Assembly: GCA_028823855.1 (NCBI GenBank)
Contig: JAPPFL010000018.1
Location: 47,104 to 111,103, forward strand
Reading direction: 5' to 3'
Source of the DNA: Albidovulum sp.
GTDB lineage: Bacteria; Pseudomonadota; Alphaproteobacteria; Rhodobacterales; Rhodobacteraceae
DNA: 64,000 nt
The number at the start of each line of letters is the position of its first letter. Positions within the stretch are counted from its first letter, which is position 1. Positions 28,277-37,165 of this stretch are shown in pieces. The position numbers were made by a program, and so were the translations under genes. A model generated the notes under the pieces. The model ran no database searches. It saw only the letters and a list, made by a program, of their open reading frames with translations, and had not been told where the DNA came from.

Positions 28277-30325
28277 TTACTTGCGTTTTCGCCGCCGCCG
28301 CGCGTCGCCGCCGCGGACCGCGCCCATCAAATTGAACGACTGTTCGGAAAGCGCGAGGACATTCGCGAGGTTGGGGAATGCGTCCTTGGCATGCGGCAAG
28401 GCGTTTGCATTGACGAAGTGCTCCTGGAATTTGGGTTCTACTGCCGTTTCCACTTTCTTGATTGAACGAACAACTTTCTCGATTTCCCGCCTCGAATCGA
28501 CATTGCAAAGCGCTATTCGCGCGCCGGTACCGGCAGCGTTTCCAGCAGAAACGACATTGTCCAGCCGGCAATCGGGGATCATGCCAAGAACCATCGCATG
28601 CTTCGGCGAAATGTGCGCGCCGAAAGCCCCCGCGAGTACAATTCGATCAACCGAAGATGCTCCCGCTTCTTCCATCAGAAGCTTGGCGCCGGCGTAGAGA
28701 GCCGACTTGGCCAACTGGATCGCGCGGACATCGGCCTGCGTTACCGCGATCGGATTTTCTCCCTGCCGCTCCGCGTCGCGAATCACATAGAGGTTTGTGC
28801 GTCCATCCGCCCGGCATCGAGAAGAACCGGTTTGCGACGATGAGCCGATAAGCCCGGATTTGTCCAATATTCCGCACATGCGCATTTCGGCAACTGCCTC
28901 GATTATGCCCGAACCGCAGATTCCGGTAATTCCGGTACCGGACGTAGCGGCGTTAAACCCCTTTTCATCAGACCAGAGGTCGCACCCGATGACTTTGTAT
29001 CTCGGTTCCTTGGTACTCGGATCGATTTCGACACGCTCAATGGCTCCCGGCGCCGCGCGCTGCCCCGACGAAATTTGAGCTCCTTCGAATGCAGGACCCG
29101 TCGGCGACGAGCAGGCAAGCACTCCATTGCGGTCGGCAAATATGACTTCCGCATTTGTGCCAACGTCAACGACTAGAACTCTGTCGGCCGTCTTGTGGGG
29201 TTCTTCTGACAGTACGACGGCGGCGGCATCGGCTCCGACGTGACCGGCGATGCACGGCAGCAAATAGGCTCTCGCCGCCGCCGGCGGATTTCTAAGCCGA
29301 AGATCCGTTGCCGTCGCGCAAACGGCATCGGCGACCGCCAGAGCGAATGGCGCTTGGCCGAGTTCGACGGGATCGATTCCCAAAAACAAATGGTGCATGA
29401 CCGGGTTGCAGACCACGACAAGTTCGAGGATCGCCGAAAAATCGACATCTGCTTCGCAGGCCACGTCCGAGATGACGTCATCGACCGCTTCGGCGACGGC
29501 CTCGGTCATTTGCGACGCGCCGGAAGGATTCATCATCGAATAAGATACTCGGCTCATCAGGTCTTCGCCGAACCGTATCTGGGGGTTCATTCTTCCCGCC
29601 GACGCCAAAACCGAGCCATCTCGTAGATCGCAAAGATGGGCTGCGATCGTCGTCGATCCAAGGTCTATCGCAACGCCATATATCGCCCCGTCGTAAAATC
29701 CGGGCCATATCGCAACAATTCGCGGATATTCGCCGCTTGAAGCTTCATGCATAGCGACCGTCGCCGACCACCTTCCATTCCTGAGGGCGGATTGGAGCGA
29801 CTTGAGCAAGCCAAAATCGATTACGGCATTGAAAACTTCCCATTGATTGGCAAGGGCCTTGCGAACCCTTTCAAAATCGCCTGATGGATCGTGCATGTCG
29901 GGCTCGTCGACTTCGATATAGAGGAGCCTTGTCGCAGGCGCCATTTCGACTTTCCTGTCGGCGGCATACTTGCGGACGACCTGCTTATGCACCTGGGATT
30001 CGGGTGGAACGTCGACAACCGCATCGCCAAGTAGCTTGGCCTGGCATCCAAGGCGCCGTCCCTCCCGAAGTCCTCGTTTCGATCTGTAGCGCTCCTCGAT
30101 CGCGTTCCAACTTGAAATATTTGATTGAAGCGCTTCGATTCCGTGTTTGGGAAACGATCCGAAGGCGGGGTTTATTTGGCATCGGGAGCAAATGCCGCGT
30201 CCGCCGCAAACGCTGTCCAAGTCGACTCCGAGCTTTCTGGCCGCCGCCAGAATCGCAGTGCCCTTCGGAAAGCGTCCTCGCTTGCCCGAGGGCGTAAATA
30301 CTACGAGCGGATCATCGTCGGCCAT
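28277..30325 (-). CDS. corrinoid reactivation protein, 2Fe-2S plus ASKHA (RamA/DUF4445-like)
   Basis: Such proteins use ATP and a reduced iron-sulfur centre to return an oxidised Co(II) corrinoid to Co(I). The 682 residues have a ferredoxin-type N-terminus with CGGRGICSRC and a fourth Cys in LGCQAK (residues about 40-90). After a linker comes an ASKHA ATPase region: YGVAIDLGSTTIAAHL, VVDVGTNAEVIFADRNG, CSSPTGPAFEGAQISSGQRA, and GTGITGICGSGIIEAVAEM. It is the last gene of a minus-strand group with a pterin-binding methyltransferase and a MetF-like reductase. In this setting it most likely maintains a split, B12-dependent methionine synthase (inference from context and from reported roseobacter RamA-like genes). 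Confidence 0.88.
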   Translation of the reverse strand: MADDDPLVVFTPSGKRGRFPKGTAILAAARKLGVDLDSVCGGRGICSRCQINPAFGSFPKHGIEALQSNISSWNAIEERYRSKRGLREGRRLGCQAKLLGDAVVDVPPESQVHKQVVRKYAADRKVEMAPATRLLYIEVDEPDMHDPSGDFERVRKALANQWEVFNAVIDFGLLKSLQSALRNGRWSATVAMHEASSGEYPRIVAIWPGFYDGAIYGVAIDLGSTTIAAHLCDLRDGSVLASAGRMNPQIRFGEDLMSRVSYSMMNPSGASQMTEAVAEAVDDVISDVACEADVDFSAILELVVVCNPVMHHLFLGIDPVELGQAPFALAVADAVCATATDLRLRNPPAAARAYLLPCIAGHVGADAAAVVLSEEPHKTADRVLVVDVGTNAEVIFADRNGVLACSSPTGPAFEGAQISSGQRAAPGAIERVEIDPSTKEPRYKVIGCDLWSDEKGFNAATSGTGITGICGSGIIEAVAEMRMCGILDKSGLIGSSSQTGSSRCRADGRTNLYVIRDAERQGENPIAVTQADVRAIQLAKSALYAGAKLLMEEAGASSVDRIVLAGAFGAHISPKHAMVLGMIPDCRLDNVVSAGNAAGTGARIALCNVDSRREIEKVVRSIKKVETAVEPKFQEHFVNANALPHAKDAFPNLANVLALSEQSFNLMGAVRGGDARRRRKRK

Positions 30326-30514
30326 ACGGCCACCTCAAAGATAATTCAAAACTAGGGGAATCGCGTCGGAAGCGGTACTTTGTTTTTCGAAATCCTATTG
30401 GTCAAGCGCTGGAATGCATTGCCGCAGGCGGCTTCACCGGAATTAGCCCGGGCTGTCGCTATTTGCCTGCGCACGGTTTTCCGTTCCATTTTATGCAATA
30501 GTTCGGCGGCACCG

Positions 30515-31438
30515 TTATCTCGCTCGCCGCCTGCGTCTCTCGCGAATAGGCAGTTCAGACGCCGACCTCTCCTGAGGCGGGCGATAATTCTTGATCCACT
30601 CGGAGCCGTGCCGGTCATTGTTTGTAAGAAAATTTGCGGCGCGGACCGCTTCCATTTCCTGAGGTCTCGTAGGATTCATGATTGCCGACGTCATGCCCGA
30701 GCAAATTGCCATCGCCAAAAACGCCGAATTGATTCCATGCCTGTTGGGAAGGCCGAACGAAATATTGGAGGCTCCGCAGGTCGTATTTGCATCGAGTTCT
30801 TCTCGCAGACGCCGCACAAGTGAAAAGACTTGGTTCCCGGCCGTGGCCATGGCCCCGACCGGCATGACGAGCGGATCCACCACGACGTCGTGAACGGCAA
30901 TTCCGTGGTCGGCGGCGCGCTCGACGATTTTCCTGGCAACCGCGAATCTGACGTCGGGGTCTTCAGATATTCCGGTATCGTCGTTTGAAATGGCCACGAC
31001 GGGAACATTGTATTTCTTGACTAGTGGGAGAATAGTTTCCAACCGCTCTTCCTCGCCGGTCACGGAATTGACCAGCGGTCGGCCTTCGCACTGCTCCAGC
31101 CCCGCTTCCAATGCTGCGGGCACCGAGCTGTCGATGCAAAGGGGAACATCGACGACGCTCTGCACGAGCTTGATAAGCTTGCGCATCAGGGGAGGCTCTG
31201 TCTGGTTCGGATCCGGATTGGAATTGTAGACGACGCCTGCATTGACGTCCAGCATCGTCGCGCCGCACGACACCTGCTCCAGCGCATCGGACTCGACAGT
31301 GCTGAAAATCCCCGCTTCGAGTTCGGTCGCAAGCATTTTACGCCCGGTTGGGTTTATTCGTTCGCCTATCACGCAGAATGGTTCGTCAAACCCGATAACT
31401 GCCGTCCTACTTCGAGATTCGACAATTGTCCTGGGCAT
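30515..31438 (-). CDS. methyltetrahydrofolate:corrinoid methyltransferase (pterin-binding domain, MetH-like)
   Basis: The 307-residue protein is a single pterin-binding TIM barrel. CVIGERINPTGRK and TMLDVNAGV form the folate pocket, and LCIDSSVPAALEAGL, PLVNSVTGEEER, VVAISNDDTGI, DPLVMPVG and ASNISFGLPNR follow in family order. It corresponds to the folate domain of MetH standing alone, without the homocysteine, cobalamin or reactivation domains. It should move the methyl group of 5-methyl-THF to a corrinoid carried by a separate protein. It lies 12 bases after the MetF-like gene and upstream of the reactivation gene, so substrate supply, transfer and repair are co-encoded. Confidence 0.9.
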   Translation of the reverse strand: MPRTIVESRSRTAVIGFDEPFCVIGERINPTGRKMLATELEAGIFSTVESDALEQVSCGATMLDVNAGVVYNSNPDPNQTEPPLMRKLIKLVQSVVDVPLCIDSSVPAALEAGLEQCEGRPLVNSVTGEEERLETILPLVKKYNVPVVAISNDDTGISEDPDVRFAVARKIVERAADHGIAVHDVVVDPLVMPVGAMATAGNQVFSLVRRLREELDANTTCGASNISFGLPNRHGINSAFLAMAICSGMTSAIMNPTRPQEMEAVRAANFLTNNDRHGSEWIKNYRPPQERSASELPIRERRRRRAR

Positions 31439-31450
31439 TGCACCGCAACT

Positions 31451-32389
31451 CTATTTTCGGAATGTTCGGAGAGTATTCGGATGCCCTCCGTATTCAGCGG
31501 CCCATCTCGCGCTGGCCTTAATTCCGCCAAGCGGAAATAAGTGCAATTTTACAAGCTGTTGCATCTCGTTTTTCATCTTTAGTCCGGCAACATCGGCAAT
31601 CAATTCGGTAGGCTCATGCGTTCGCAGCAGATTGGGAATGTCCCGGGCTCTTCTTTTCAATACTCGAAGCGAAGCGCCTACTCCGCAGGACATGGCGAAC
31701 TTCAGCAGCAATTGCAATTTGGCGGGTCCCGCGACACCGAGATGGACTGGAAGATCGATCCCGTTTTCCTTGATCCTGCGCATCCATGCGCTAGCCGGCG
31801 CGGCCTCAAAAAGAAACTGGGTTACAATTGCGACTTTGGCATCCGTTCTATTCAGAAATTCATGCTTGCTCGCCAGCGCGGCGTCGACGCTCGCCGTTCC
31901 ACCACGCGGGTCGATGTCTCGGTTGCCTTCGGGGTGGCCGGCAATGTGAATTCTATTGAATCCGTTTCGGGTAAACAATTCAGTTTCCAGCAATTGCATC
32001 GCGCACTGAAATTCACCTACAGGCGCTTTCGCGCCGCCGCCCAAAATTAGAGCTTCGTCGACGTTCGCTTCGCCGGAGTATCGCCGCAGTAAATCGGCGA
32101 GTTCGCGGCGGCCATTTATAAGCCTTGCGGGGATGTGGGGCATCACCGGGAACCCTTCGGCGCGTATGCGCTTTGCCGTCGCGACCATGTCCTCAAGAGG
32201 AGTTCCTTCAATCATGGCGACATAGACGCGCGTTCCTTGAGGAAGAATGTCGCAAAAATTCTCGATTTTGGCCGCCGTTCTCGGCATGACTTCGATCGAA
32301 AATCCCCGGATCATTTCTGCGACGGCTTCAGCGGTTGCCAAAGTCCTTTCCCGCTTGCCAGCGCGGGAAGAATATTCATCCATGATCAT
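31451..32389 (-). CDS. MetF-like methylenetetrahydrofolate reductase
   Basis: The 312 residues form a TIM barrel of the MTHFR type: FSIEVMPRTA, then VYVAMIEGTPLEDMVATAKRI, VMPHIPARLI, ALILGGGAKAPVGEF, IHIAGHPEGN, KVAIVTQFLFEA and LPVHLGVAGPA. It should reduce methylene-THF to methyl-THF with FAD. It belongs to the divergent MetF group that occurs beside stand-alone corrinoid methyltransferases. Its ATG overlaps the stop of the upstream small gene by four bases (ATGA), and the methyltransferase starts 12 bases after its end. No gene symbol is given, because the group is distant from classical MetF. Confidence 0.85.
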   Translation of the reverse strand: MIMDEYSSRAGKRERTLATAEAVAEMIRGFSIEVMPRTAAKIENFCDILPQGTRVYVAMIEGTPLEDMVATAKRIRAEGFPVMPHIPARLINGRRELADLLRRYSGEANVDEALILGGGAKAPVGEFQCAMQLLETELFTRNGFNRIHIAGHPEGNRDIDPRGGTASVDAALASKHEFLNRTDAKVAIVTQFLFEAAPASAWMRRIKENGIDLPVHLGVAGPAKLQLLLKFAMSCGVGASLRVLKRRARDIPNLLRTHEPTELIADVAGLKMKNEMQQLVKLHLFPLGGIKASARWAAEYGGHPNTLRTFRK

Positions 32390-32715
32390 AATTTGGCGGC
32401 ACCCGCTAAATTCGATTCGTTCTCCCAGCCGCCGTTTTCAACGAGATAAGCCAGTCGCACAGAATCATACTCCATTTCGAGACGAGAAGATTCCGATTCC
32501 GCCAAGGAATTCGCATTGCCCTCGACTTCGCGCAGGGGCACTTTGCGCCATTCGGCGAGATATGAATCGGTATCCTTTGCGCCGATTCTCATTGCGCATC
32601 TGTCGATCGCTTGCTCGAATCTTTCCGAAAGCTGAACTTTGGCAGCGCGCCGGCCTTTGCCGACGATCACTTGCGCGGGTATGTCGCGCCAATATACAAC
32701 AATGATTTCCGGCAT
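32386..32715 (-). CDS. small virulence-factor-domain protein, first gene of the methyl-transfer operon
   Basis: The 109-residue product starts [20 protein letters not shown] and contains [20 protein letters not shown] and LAEWRKVPL. This matches the Pfam family named Virulence factor (a misleading name), a protein of unknown function found next to MetF-like and corrinoid methyltransferase genes in alphaproteobacteria. It has no signal peptide or membrane segment. The ATG at 32715 is preferred, as a start at 32811 adds 32 residues not expected in the family. The ATGA overlap with the reductase gene shows translational coupling. It may be an accessory or regulatory subunit of the methyl-transfer system (inference). 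Confidence 0.8.
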   Translation of the reverse strand: MPEIIVVYWRDIPAQVIVGKGRRAAKVQLSERFEQAIDRCAMRIGAKDTDSYLAEWRKVPLREVEGNANSLAESESSRLEMEYDSVRLAYLVENGGWENESNLAGAAKL

Positions 32716-33041
32716 CGCGGGCCACTGAATTGGGCAATTCCGCGCTTCGTATCGCCGATATAGAATTGGAATATGCCCGATTTCGACTACACGCATCCGT
32801 AATGCGACCAATAACTCTTCGGATTCTTCAAGTATTGCAGCTGCGCGAAAAATATTTAATTTTTCGACGCCTAATGGCGAAAAAATTTTGCAGAATTTAT
32901 GAGCTTCCAGAACCGGCCTGGAAAATGAAGGATTGCCTCCTCACTTTGGGCAACCGCAATACTGCTTCGCTTTCAGGGCTTGCCTTGTTCGCATCGACCG
33001 TGCATCGGTTTTCGACACAAATTCGCAGCAGCCAAACTGAA

Positions 33042-33752
33042 ATGAAGCCTGATTCTGGAAGAGGCCGGTACCTCAAGGCAAGGGTTCGATCCGCAAAGAA
33101 ACGGAAGCCGAGTTCAACGCGCTGGCTGCAAAGGCAGATCAACGACCCGTACGTCAAATTGGCGCGTCAAAAGGGATTGAGAGGCAGAGCCGCCTTCAAA
33201 TTGCTGGAACTTAATGACAAATTCCGGTTTCTTGCTCCAGGCGACATCGTAGTCGACCTTGGGTGCGCACCAGGTGGCTGGTGCCAAATCGCATCCGCGA
33301 AGGTCAATTCCGCCGGAAGACCGGGCCAACCGAAGGGCCGAGTCATCGGCATCGACCTGAAGCCGATAGATCCCATCGAAGGCGTCGAGAGCTACCAGCT
33401 GGATTTTCTTGACAACGATTCGCCAATTCGAATCCGAGAGCTTGCGTCCGGTCCGGTCGATGCCGTGCTTTCGGATATGGCCACTCCAAGTACCGGGCAC
33501 AGGCAAACCGACCACCTTAAAATCATGGCGCTGTGCGAGGCCGCAGCGGAATTCGCGATCGAAGTACTGGCCGAAGGGGGAACATTCGTGTCCAAGGTGC
33601 TTGCTGGAGGCGCGGAAGCAAGCCTTCAAACTCGATTGAAAGAGAATTTTGCCAAATGCTCGAACGTTAAGCCGCCGGCCAGCAGGAGCGACAGCTCAGA
33701 AAAATATGTCGTCGCCCGCGGATTCCGGCCTTCGAAGAAGTATACTTCATGA
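33042..33752 (+). CDS. rlmE: 23S rRNA 2'-O-ribose methyltransferase (FtsJ family)
   Basis: RlmE methylates the 2'-OH of U2552 in 23S rRNA, a late step in 50S assembly. The 236 residues carry the K-D-K-E tetrad: Lys in [15 protein letters not shown], Asp in AVLSDMA, Lys in FVSKVLAGG and Glu in [11 protein letters not shown]. The SAM site is [16 protein letters not shown]. The ATG at 33042 is chosen over 32730, because the extra 104 residues of the longer frame are unlike the family and overlap the divergent gene. Promoter space is shared with the methyl-transfer operon on the other strand. Confidence 0.93.
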   Translation: MKPDSGRGRYLKARVRSAKKRKPSSTRWLQRQINDPYVKLARQKGLRGRAAFKLLELNDKFRFLAPGDIVVDLGCAPGGWCQIASAKVNSAGRPGQPKGRVIGIDLKPIDPIEGVESYQLDFLDNDSPIRIRELASGPVDAVLSDMATPSTGHRQTDHLKIMALCEAAAEFAIEVLAEGGTFVSKVLAGGAEASLQTRLKENFAKCSNVKPPASRSDSSEKYVVARGFRPSKKYTS

Positions 33753-33905
33753 ACTCGAGCGTATTCCGAGCGATTCAGGTGAAACGCAATTGCCCGATGA
33801 TTCCACAATCATATTTGCTCGGAGAAACATTTGGAGATATTGCCTAGTCCCGCATGAATCGCATATTCGGAATTCTCACGACAATGCGACGATTCAGGAG
33901 GTGTC

Positions 33906-34736
33906 ATGACTAATTCCGCAAGCCACAAGTTAGGTAGCTTTGAGATATTCTCTTTGTCGGACGGAAGCGCGGAATTCGGGAGCGAGCTTTTTTCCGGCGC
34001 GGAATCGTCGGAGATCAACGAATTGCTGGTGAACGCGAACAAATCCAAGATTGAAACAAATTTCAACTCGTTGCTAATTCGCGACGAAAGCGGGAACACG
34101 CTAATAGATACGGGAATGCGAGGTTTGTCCGGTCCTGAAACAGGACATTTACCGGCTGCGCTGGCAGAGATCGGCATAGCGGAATCCGACATCGATCGCC
34201 TCGTTCTCACCCATCTTCATCCCGACCACATAGCAGGAGCCGTAACGCCGGACGGCTCAGCGGTTTTTGATGCAGCCGAAGTATTCATCACATCCGACGA
34301 AATAGTTTTTTGGTCCAATCTGGACAATTTTCCGAATGAGGAAGCCCGGAAATTTCAGCAATTGGCGGCTTCAGTACTCAACGCCTACGATGGCAAAATC
34401 AAGAGCGTCGATAAAGACGCGGAGATTTCTTCCGGAATTTCATTGATGGATTTGCCGGGACATACGCCCGGACACGTGGGCATCTTGATAGATTCGGGCG
34501 ACGAAAGTTTCATTTTTGCAACCGACATATTCCATGCGCAGGATCTGCAGCTGGCGAATCCAGAGATCGCGATCGCTTACGACGTGGACAAGGAACTTGC
34601 CGTAAGGACCCGGAAACGATTTTTCGATATGGTTGCCAGCGACGCTACCTACTTCACGGCCGGTCACATATTGGGTGCCGAGGTGGGACAGCTTGAGAGA
34701 TACGGAACGGGCTACGCGTTTGTCGCTTCTTCCTAG
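33906..34736 (+). CDS. metallo-beta-lactamase fold hydrolase
   Basis: The 276-residue protein has the di-metal motif TLTHLHPDHIAGA-like sequence (HLHPDHIAGA near residue 99). Later ligands lie in LPGHTPGHVGI, FATDIF and TAGHILG. No signal peptide is seen, so it is probably cytoplasmic. The fold covers lactonases, phosphodiesterases, glyoxalases and others, and nothing here narrows the substrate. An AGGAGG-like site (AGGAGGTGTC) precedes the ATG closely. It follows rlmE in the same direction after 153 bases. Confidence 0.85.
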   Translation: MTNSASHKLGSFEIFSLSDGSAEFGSELFSGAESSEINELLVNANKSKIETNFNSLLIRDESGNTLIDTGMRGLSGPETGHLPAALAEIGIAESDIDRLVLTHLHPDHIAGAVTPDGSAVFDAAEVFITSDEIVFWSNLDNFPNEEARKFQQLAASVLNAYDGKIKSVDKDAEISSGISLMDLPGHTPGHVGILIDSGDESFIFATDIFHAQDLQLANPEIAIAYDVDKELAVRTRKRFFDMVASDATYFTAGHILGAEVGQLERYGTGYAFVASS

Positions 34737-35377
34737 ATTCAGATCTTTGCCGCGTCGCCGAATCCGAATATCCCGGACCGAGTAGTTCCATCTGGCAGAC
34801 AAGGCGCCCGACAGTTGTCGTTAAACCGAGGACGTCAATTTTCGAATCTCGAATAAATTGACTTCCGCCAGCGCAGTTTGACTTCTCTTCCCGGCGTCAC
34901 GATGACCAAATTCTTTTGCCGCGGGAACCGCCGCTGCAGTGTCCAATGCCAAGCCCTTGCTGATTTGAATTAGCCCATTCTCTCGATAGGCTTCATCATC
35001 GTAGTATTTCCGAATCTTCCCGGAGAGCAGCGACCGATTCGCGGGCCGGGCAATTTGCCTAAACTAGCCAACTTCCGATTCGATTAATTGCTGTCATAAA
35101 ATTCAAACCTCCCATGACGTGCGTTCGCTAGCACTTTTTTGAGCAGTTCAAGAATTCATCTAGTGCCTGCCTCGAAGATGTCCCCCTGAGGGTATTTAAC
35201 AGACTCGAAAAGGTGCATTCACGCGATTCGGCAGTTTAGATTGCTACGATTTGCATGGAAATCAATTGTTGCTCGGAAGCCACAGCGCAATCGATGCCAA
35301 ATGCTAATTGTAGCACGGATTGATCGTTCAAAAACAAGATATTGTCATGATCGCAAATGTGATAGCACCCCCAAAAA
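34737..35377. other. long recA upstream region, nothing else recognised
   Basis: About 640 bases before the recA promoter. It is AT-rich towards recA, with only short frames and no RNA gene signature noticed. Confidence 0.45.
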
Positions 35378-35392
35378 GTTCTTGTATTGTTC
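35378..35392 (+). promoter_or_regulatory. LexA operator (SOS box)
   Basis: GTTC, seven bases, GTTC: exactly the direct-repeat LexA operator known for alphaproteobacteria (GTTCN7GTTC). It lies 90 bases upstream of recA and overlaps the -35 region of the predicted promoter, where bound LexA would block RNA polymerase. Confidence 0.88.
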
Positions 35393-35410
35393 CCTATCGT
35401 AGGGTATAGG
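35382..35410 (+). promoter_or_regulatory. predicted recA promoter
   Basis: TTGTAT (35382-35387), a 17-base spacer, and TATAGG (35405-35410). The -35 lies inside the LexA operator, which fits SOS repression. By eye only. Confidence 0.6.
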
Positions 35411-35482
35411 GGAGGCTAGAACACAAAGAGAACACGTGATCGTTGCCGACGCTGTTCAAATCTGAAATAAGGAGCGTAATAT

Positions 35483-36544
35483 ATGACAGGCAATCTTTTA
35501 AAATTTGAAAGTCGCACAATGGACAAACAAAAAGCCTTGGATGCGGCTTTGGGGCAAATCGAGCGCAACTTCGGAAAAGGCTCTATCATGCGCCTTGGCC
35601 AAGCCAAATCGGTCGCCGATTCCGAGGTCACTTCCACCGGTTCCCTAGGATTAGATATTGCGCTTGGCGTGGGCGGATTGCCCAAGGGCCGCGTAATTGA
35701 GATTTACGGACCGGAGTCTTCGGGCAAAACGACGTTGACGCTTCATGTCGTCGCGGAAGAACAGAAAAAGGGCGGAATTTGCGCATTTGTAGATGCAGAA
35801 CACGCGCTGGACCCGGCCTACGCGCAAAAGCTGGGCGTCGATCTGGACGACTTGCTTATTTCTCAGCCGGACACGGGCGAGCAGGCACTCGAAATCACCG
35901 ACACGCTGGTTCGTTCCGGAGCTGTGTCGCTTGTTGTAGTCGATTCTGTCGCGGCTCTCACGCCCAAATCCGAGCTCGAGGGCGATATGGGCGATGCGCA
36001 GGTCGGCGCGCAGGCGCGTCTCATGAGCCAGGCCATGCGAAAATTGACGGCGACGATTAGCAAATCCAATTGCATGGTCGTCTTCATTAACCAAATTCGC
36101 ATGAAAATCGGCGTGATGTTCGGTTCCCCGGAGACTACAACCGGAGGAAACGCGCTGAAGTTCTACTCGTCCGTCCGGCTCGACATCCGGCGCATTGGCC
36201 AAATCAAGGACCGAGACAGCGTCGTAGGCAACACCACGCGAGTGAAAGTTGTCAAGAACAAGATGGCGCCTCCATTTAAAATCGCTGAATTCGACATCAT
36301 GTACGGCCTGGGTATTTCGAAATCCGGCGAATTGATTGATCTAGGCGTCAAGGCCGGTATCGTCGAAAAATCTGGGTCTTGGTTTTCATACGGCAGCGAA
36401 AGAATCGGGCAGGGGCGGGCAAACGCCAAACAATTTTTAGCCGAAAATAAAGACACCGCCGTCGAAATTGAATCGAAAATCCGCGAGGCACACGGCCTGC
36501 AGCGCGCAGAATCAACCGACGGCGCCGCCGCGTCCGCTAGCTGA
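35483..36544 (+). CDS. recA: recombinase RecA
   Basis: RecA forms filaments on single-stranded DNA, drives homologous pairing and triggers LexA self-cleavage. The 353 residues contain [14 protein letters not shown], Walker [10 protein letters not shown] near residue 76, [20 protein letters not shown] (Walker B), [16 protein letters not shown] (L1/L2 area), IFINQIR-like [15 protein letters not shown] and [20 protein letters not shown] (35469-35474) precedes the ATG at 35483; an internal ATG at 35519 is an alternative. Transcription is predicted from the LexA-controlled promoter upstream. alaS, normally the next gene in relatives, comes only after 3.3 kb of decayed DNA. Confidence 0.98.
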   Translation: MTGNLLKFESRTMDKQKALDAALGQIERNFGKGSIMRLGQAKSVADSEVTSTGSLGLDIALGVGGLPKGRVIEIYGPESSGKTTLTLHVVAEEQKKGGICAFVDAEHALDPAYAQKLGVDLDDLLISQPDTGEQALEITDTLVRSGAVSLVVVDSVAALTPKSELEGDMGDAQVGAQARLMSQAMRKLTATISKSNCMVVFINQIRMKIGVMFGSPETTTGGNALKFYSSVRLDIRRIGQIKDRDSVVGNTTRVKVVKNKMAPPFKIAEFDIMYGLGISKSGELIDLGVKAGIVEKSGSWFSYGSERIGQGRANAKQFLAENKDTAVEIESKIREAHGLQRAESTDGAAASAS

Positions 36545-36749
36545 TCAACCGATTCCTTCGTTAACGCTCCGGAATATTGGAAATCCTTGCGGCAGCGCCC
36601 CGCAACGCCTAACTCGACAATGAACAACATTTTATTAAAGTCAGGAAATACCGGGGGATATAGCGCGAATCTCAGGAATACCTTCATGGCATGCCTTGAA
36701 GGTATCTTGCTACCGGAACTCATTCGGATTTTCCAAGTCGAAGCAACCT
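36545..36749. other. short spacer after recA
   Basis: About 200 bases with no clear terminator hairpin. They lead into the transposase remnant. Confidence 0.4.
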
Positions 36750-37165
36750 CCGAACCGTGGTTGGCCAGAACGCGCCGGCCCGATGTCGTGGATCCTACGG
36801 ACGCTAAGGCGCCACAACGCTTCGTGGCGAAGCCCGCTGACGCGGACGCCATGGCGGGCACGTGCGAGAACGCAGGCAATCGCGGGTTACTTCGCCTCGA
36901 GGCTGTTCAACACGGTGTCGGGGAATACGTTAAGGGCATAGCAAATTCCCGAGGAATCGACTCGGTCTTTTCAATACGCAAGCGTTTCGGCAAAGGCATA
37001 ACTCACACTATTTCATTTCGCCGAGGCATCTAGACCGCTTTGTCGAGAGTTTCGGGGAGCGTCGCGGCGTCCTCGACGCCGATACGCAGATCGGATGAAG
37101 AGGGTCGTCAACGGCCTAGTGGGCAAGCGGTCTCGCCGCAAGGATCTCATCGCCGACAATGGCCG
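36750..37165 (+). pseudogene. IS1595-family (ISXO2-like) transposase remnant
   Basis: Three successive reading frames rebuild the C-terminal part of an ISXO2-like DDE transposase. The first contains AVQHGVGEYVKG followed by ANSRGID, corresponding to the family's N-H-S-V-G-E-Y-V-R and (N/G)-(I/V)-E-S blocks. The next reads FISPRHLDRFVESFGERRG, as in the HL-RYV-EF-GRHN block. The third gives MKRVVNGLVGKRSRRKDLIA, the family C-terminus. The N-terminal zinc-ribbon part and IS ends were not found. The remnant is non-functional and lies directly behind recA. Confidence 0.7.

Noticed and set aside
28206..28697. A 163-codon plus-strand frame opposite the end of the reactivation gene.
   Set aside because: Antisense shadow of the ASKHA coding sequence.
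35455..35463. A second GTTC (CTGTTCAAATC) close to the recA start as a possible second LexA box.
   Set aside because: No partner GTTC at seven bases distance; only the upstream site fits the operator.
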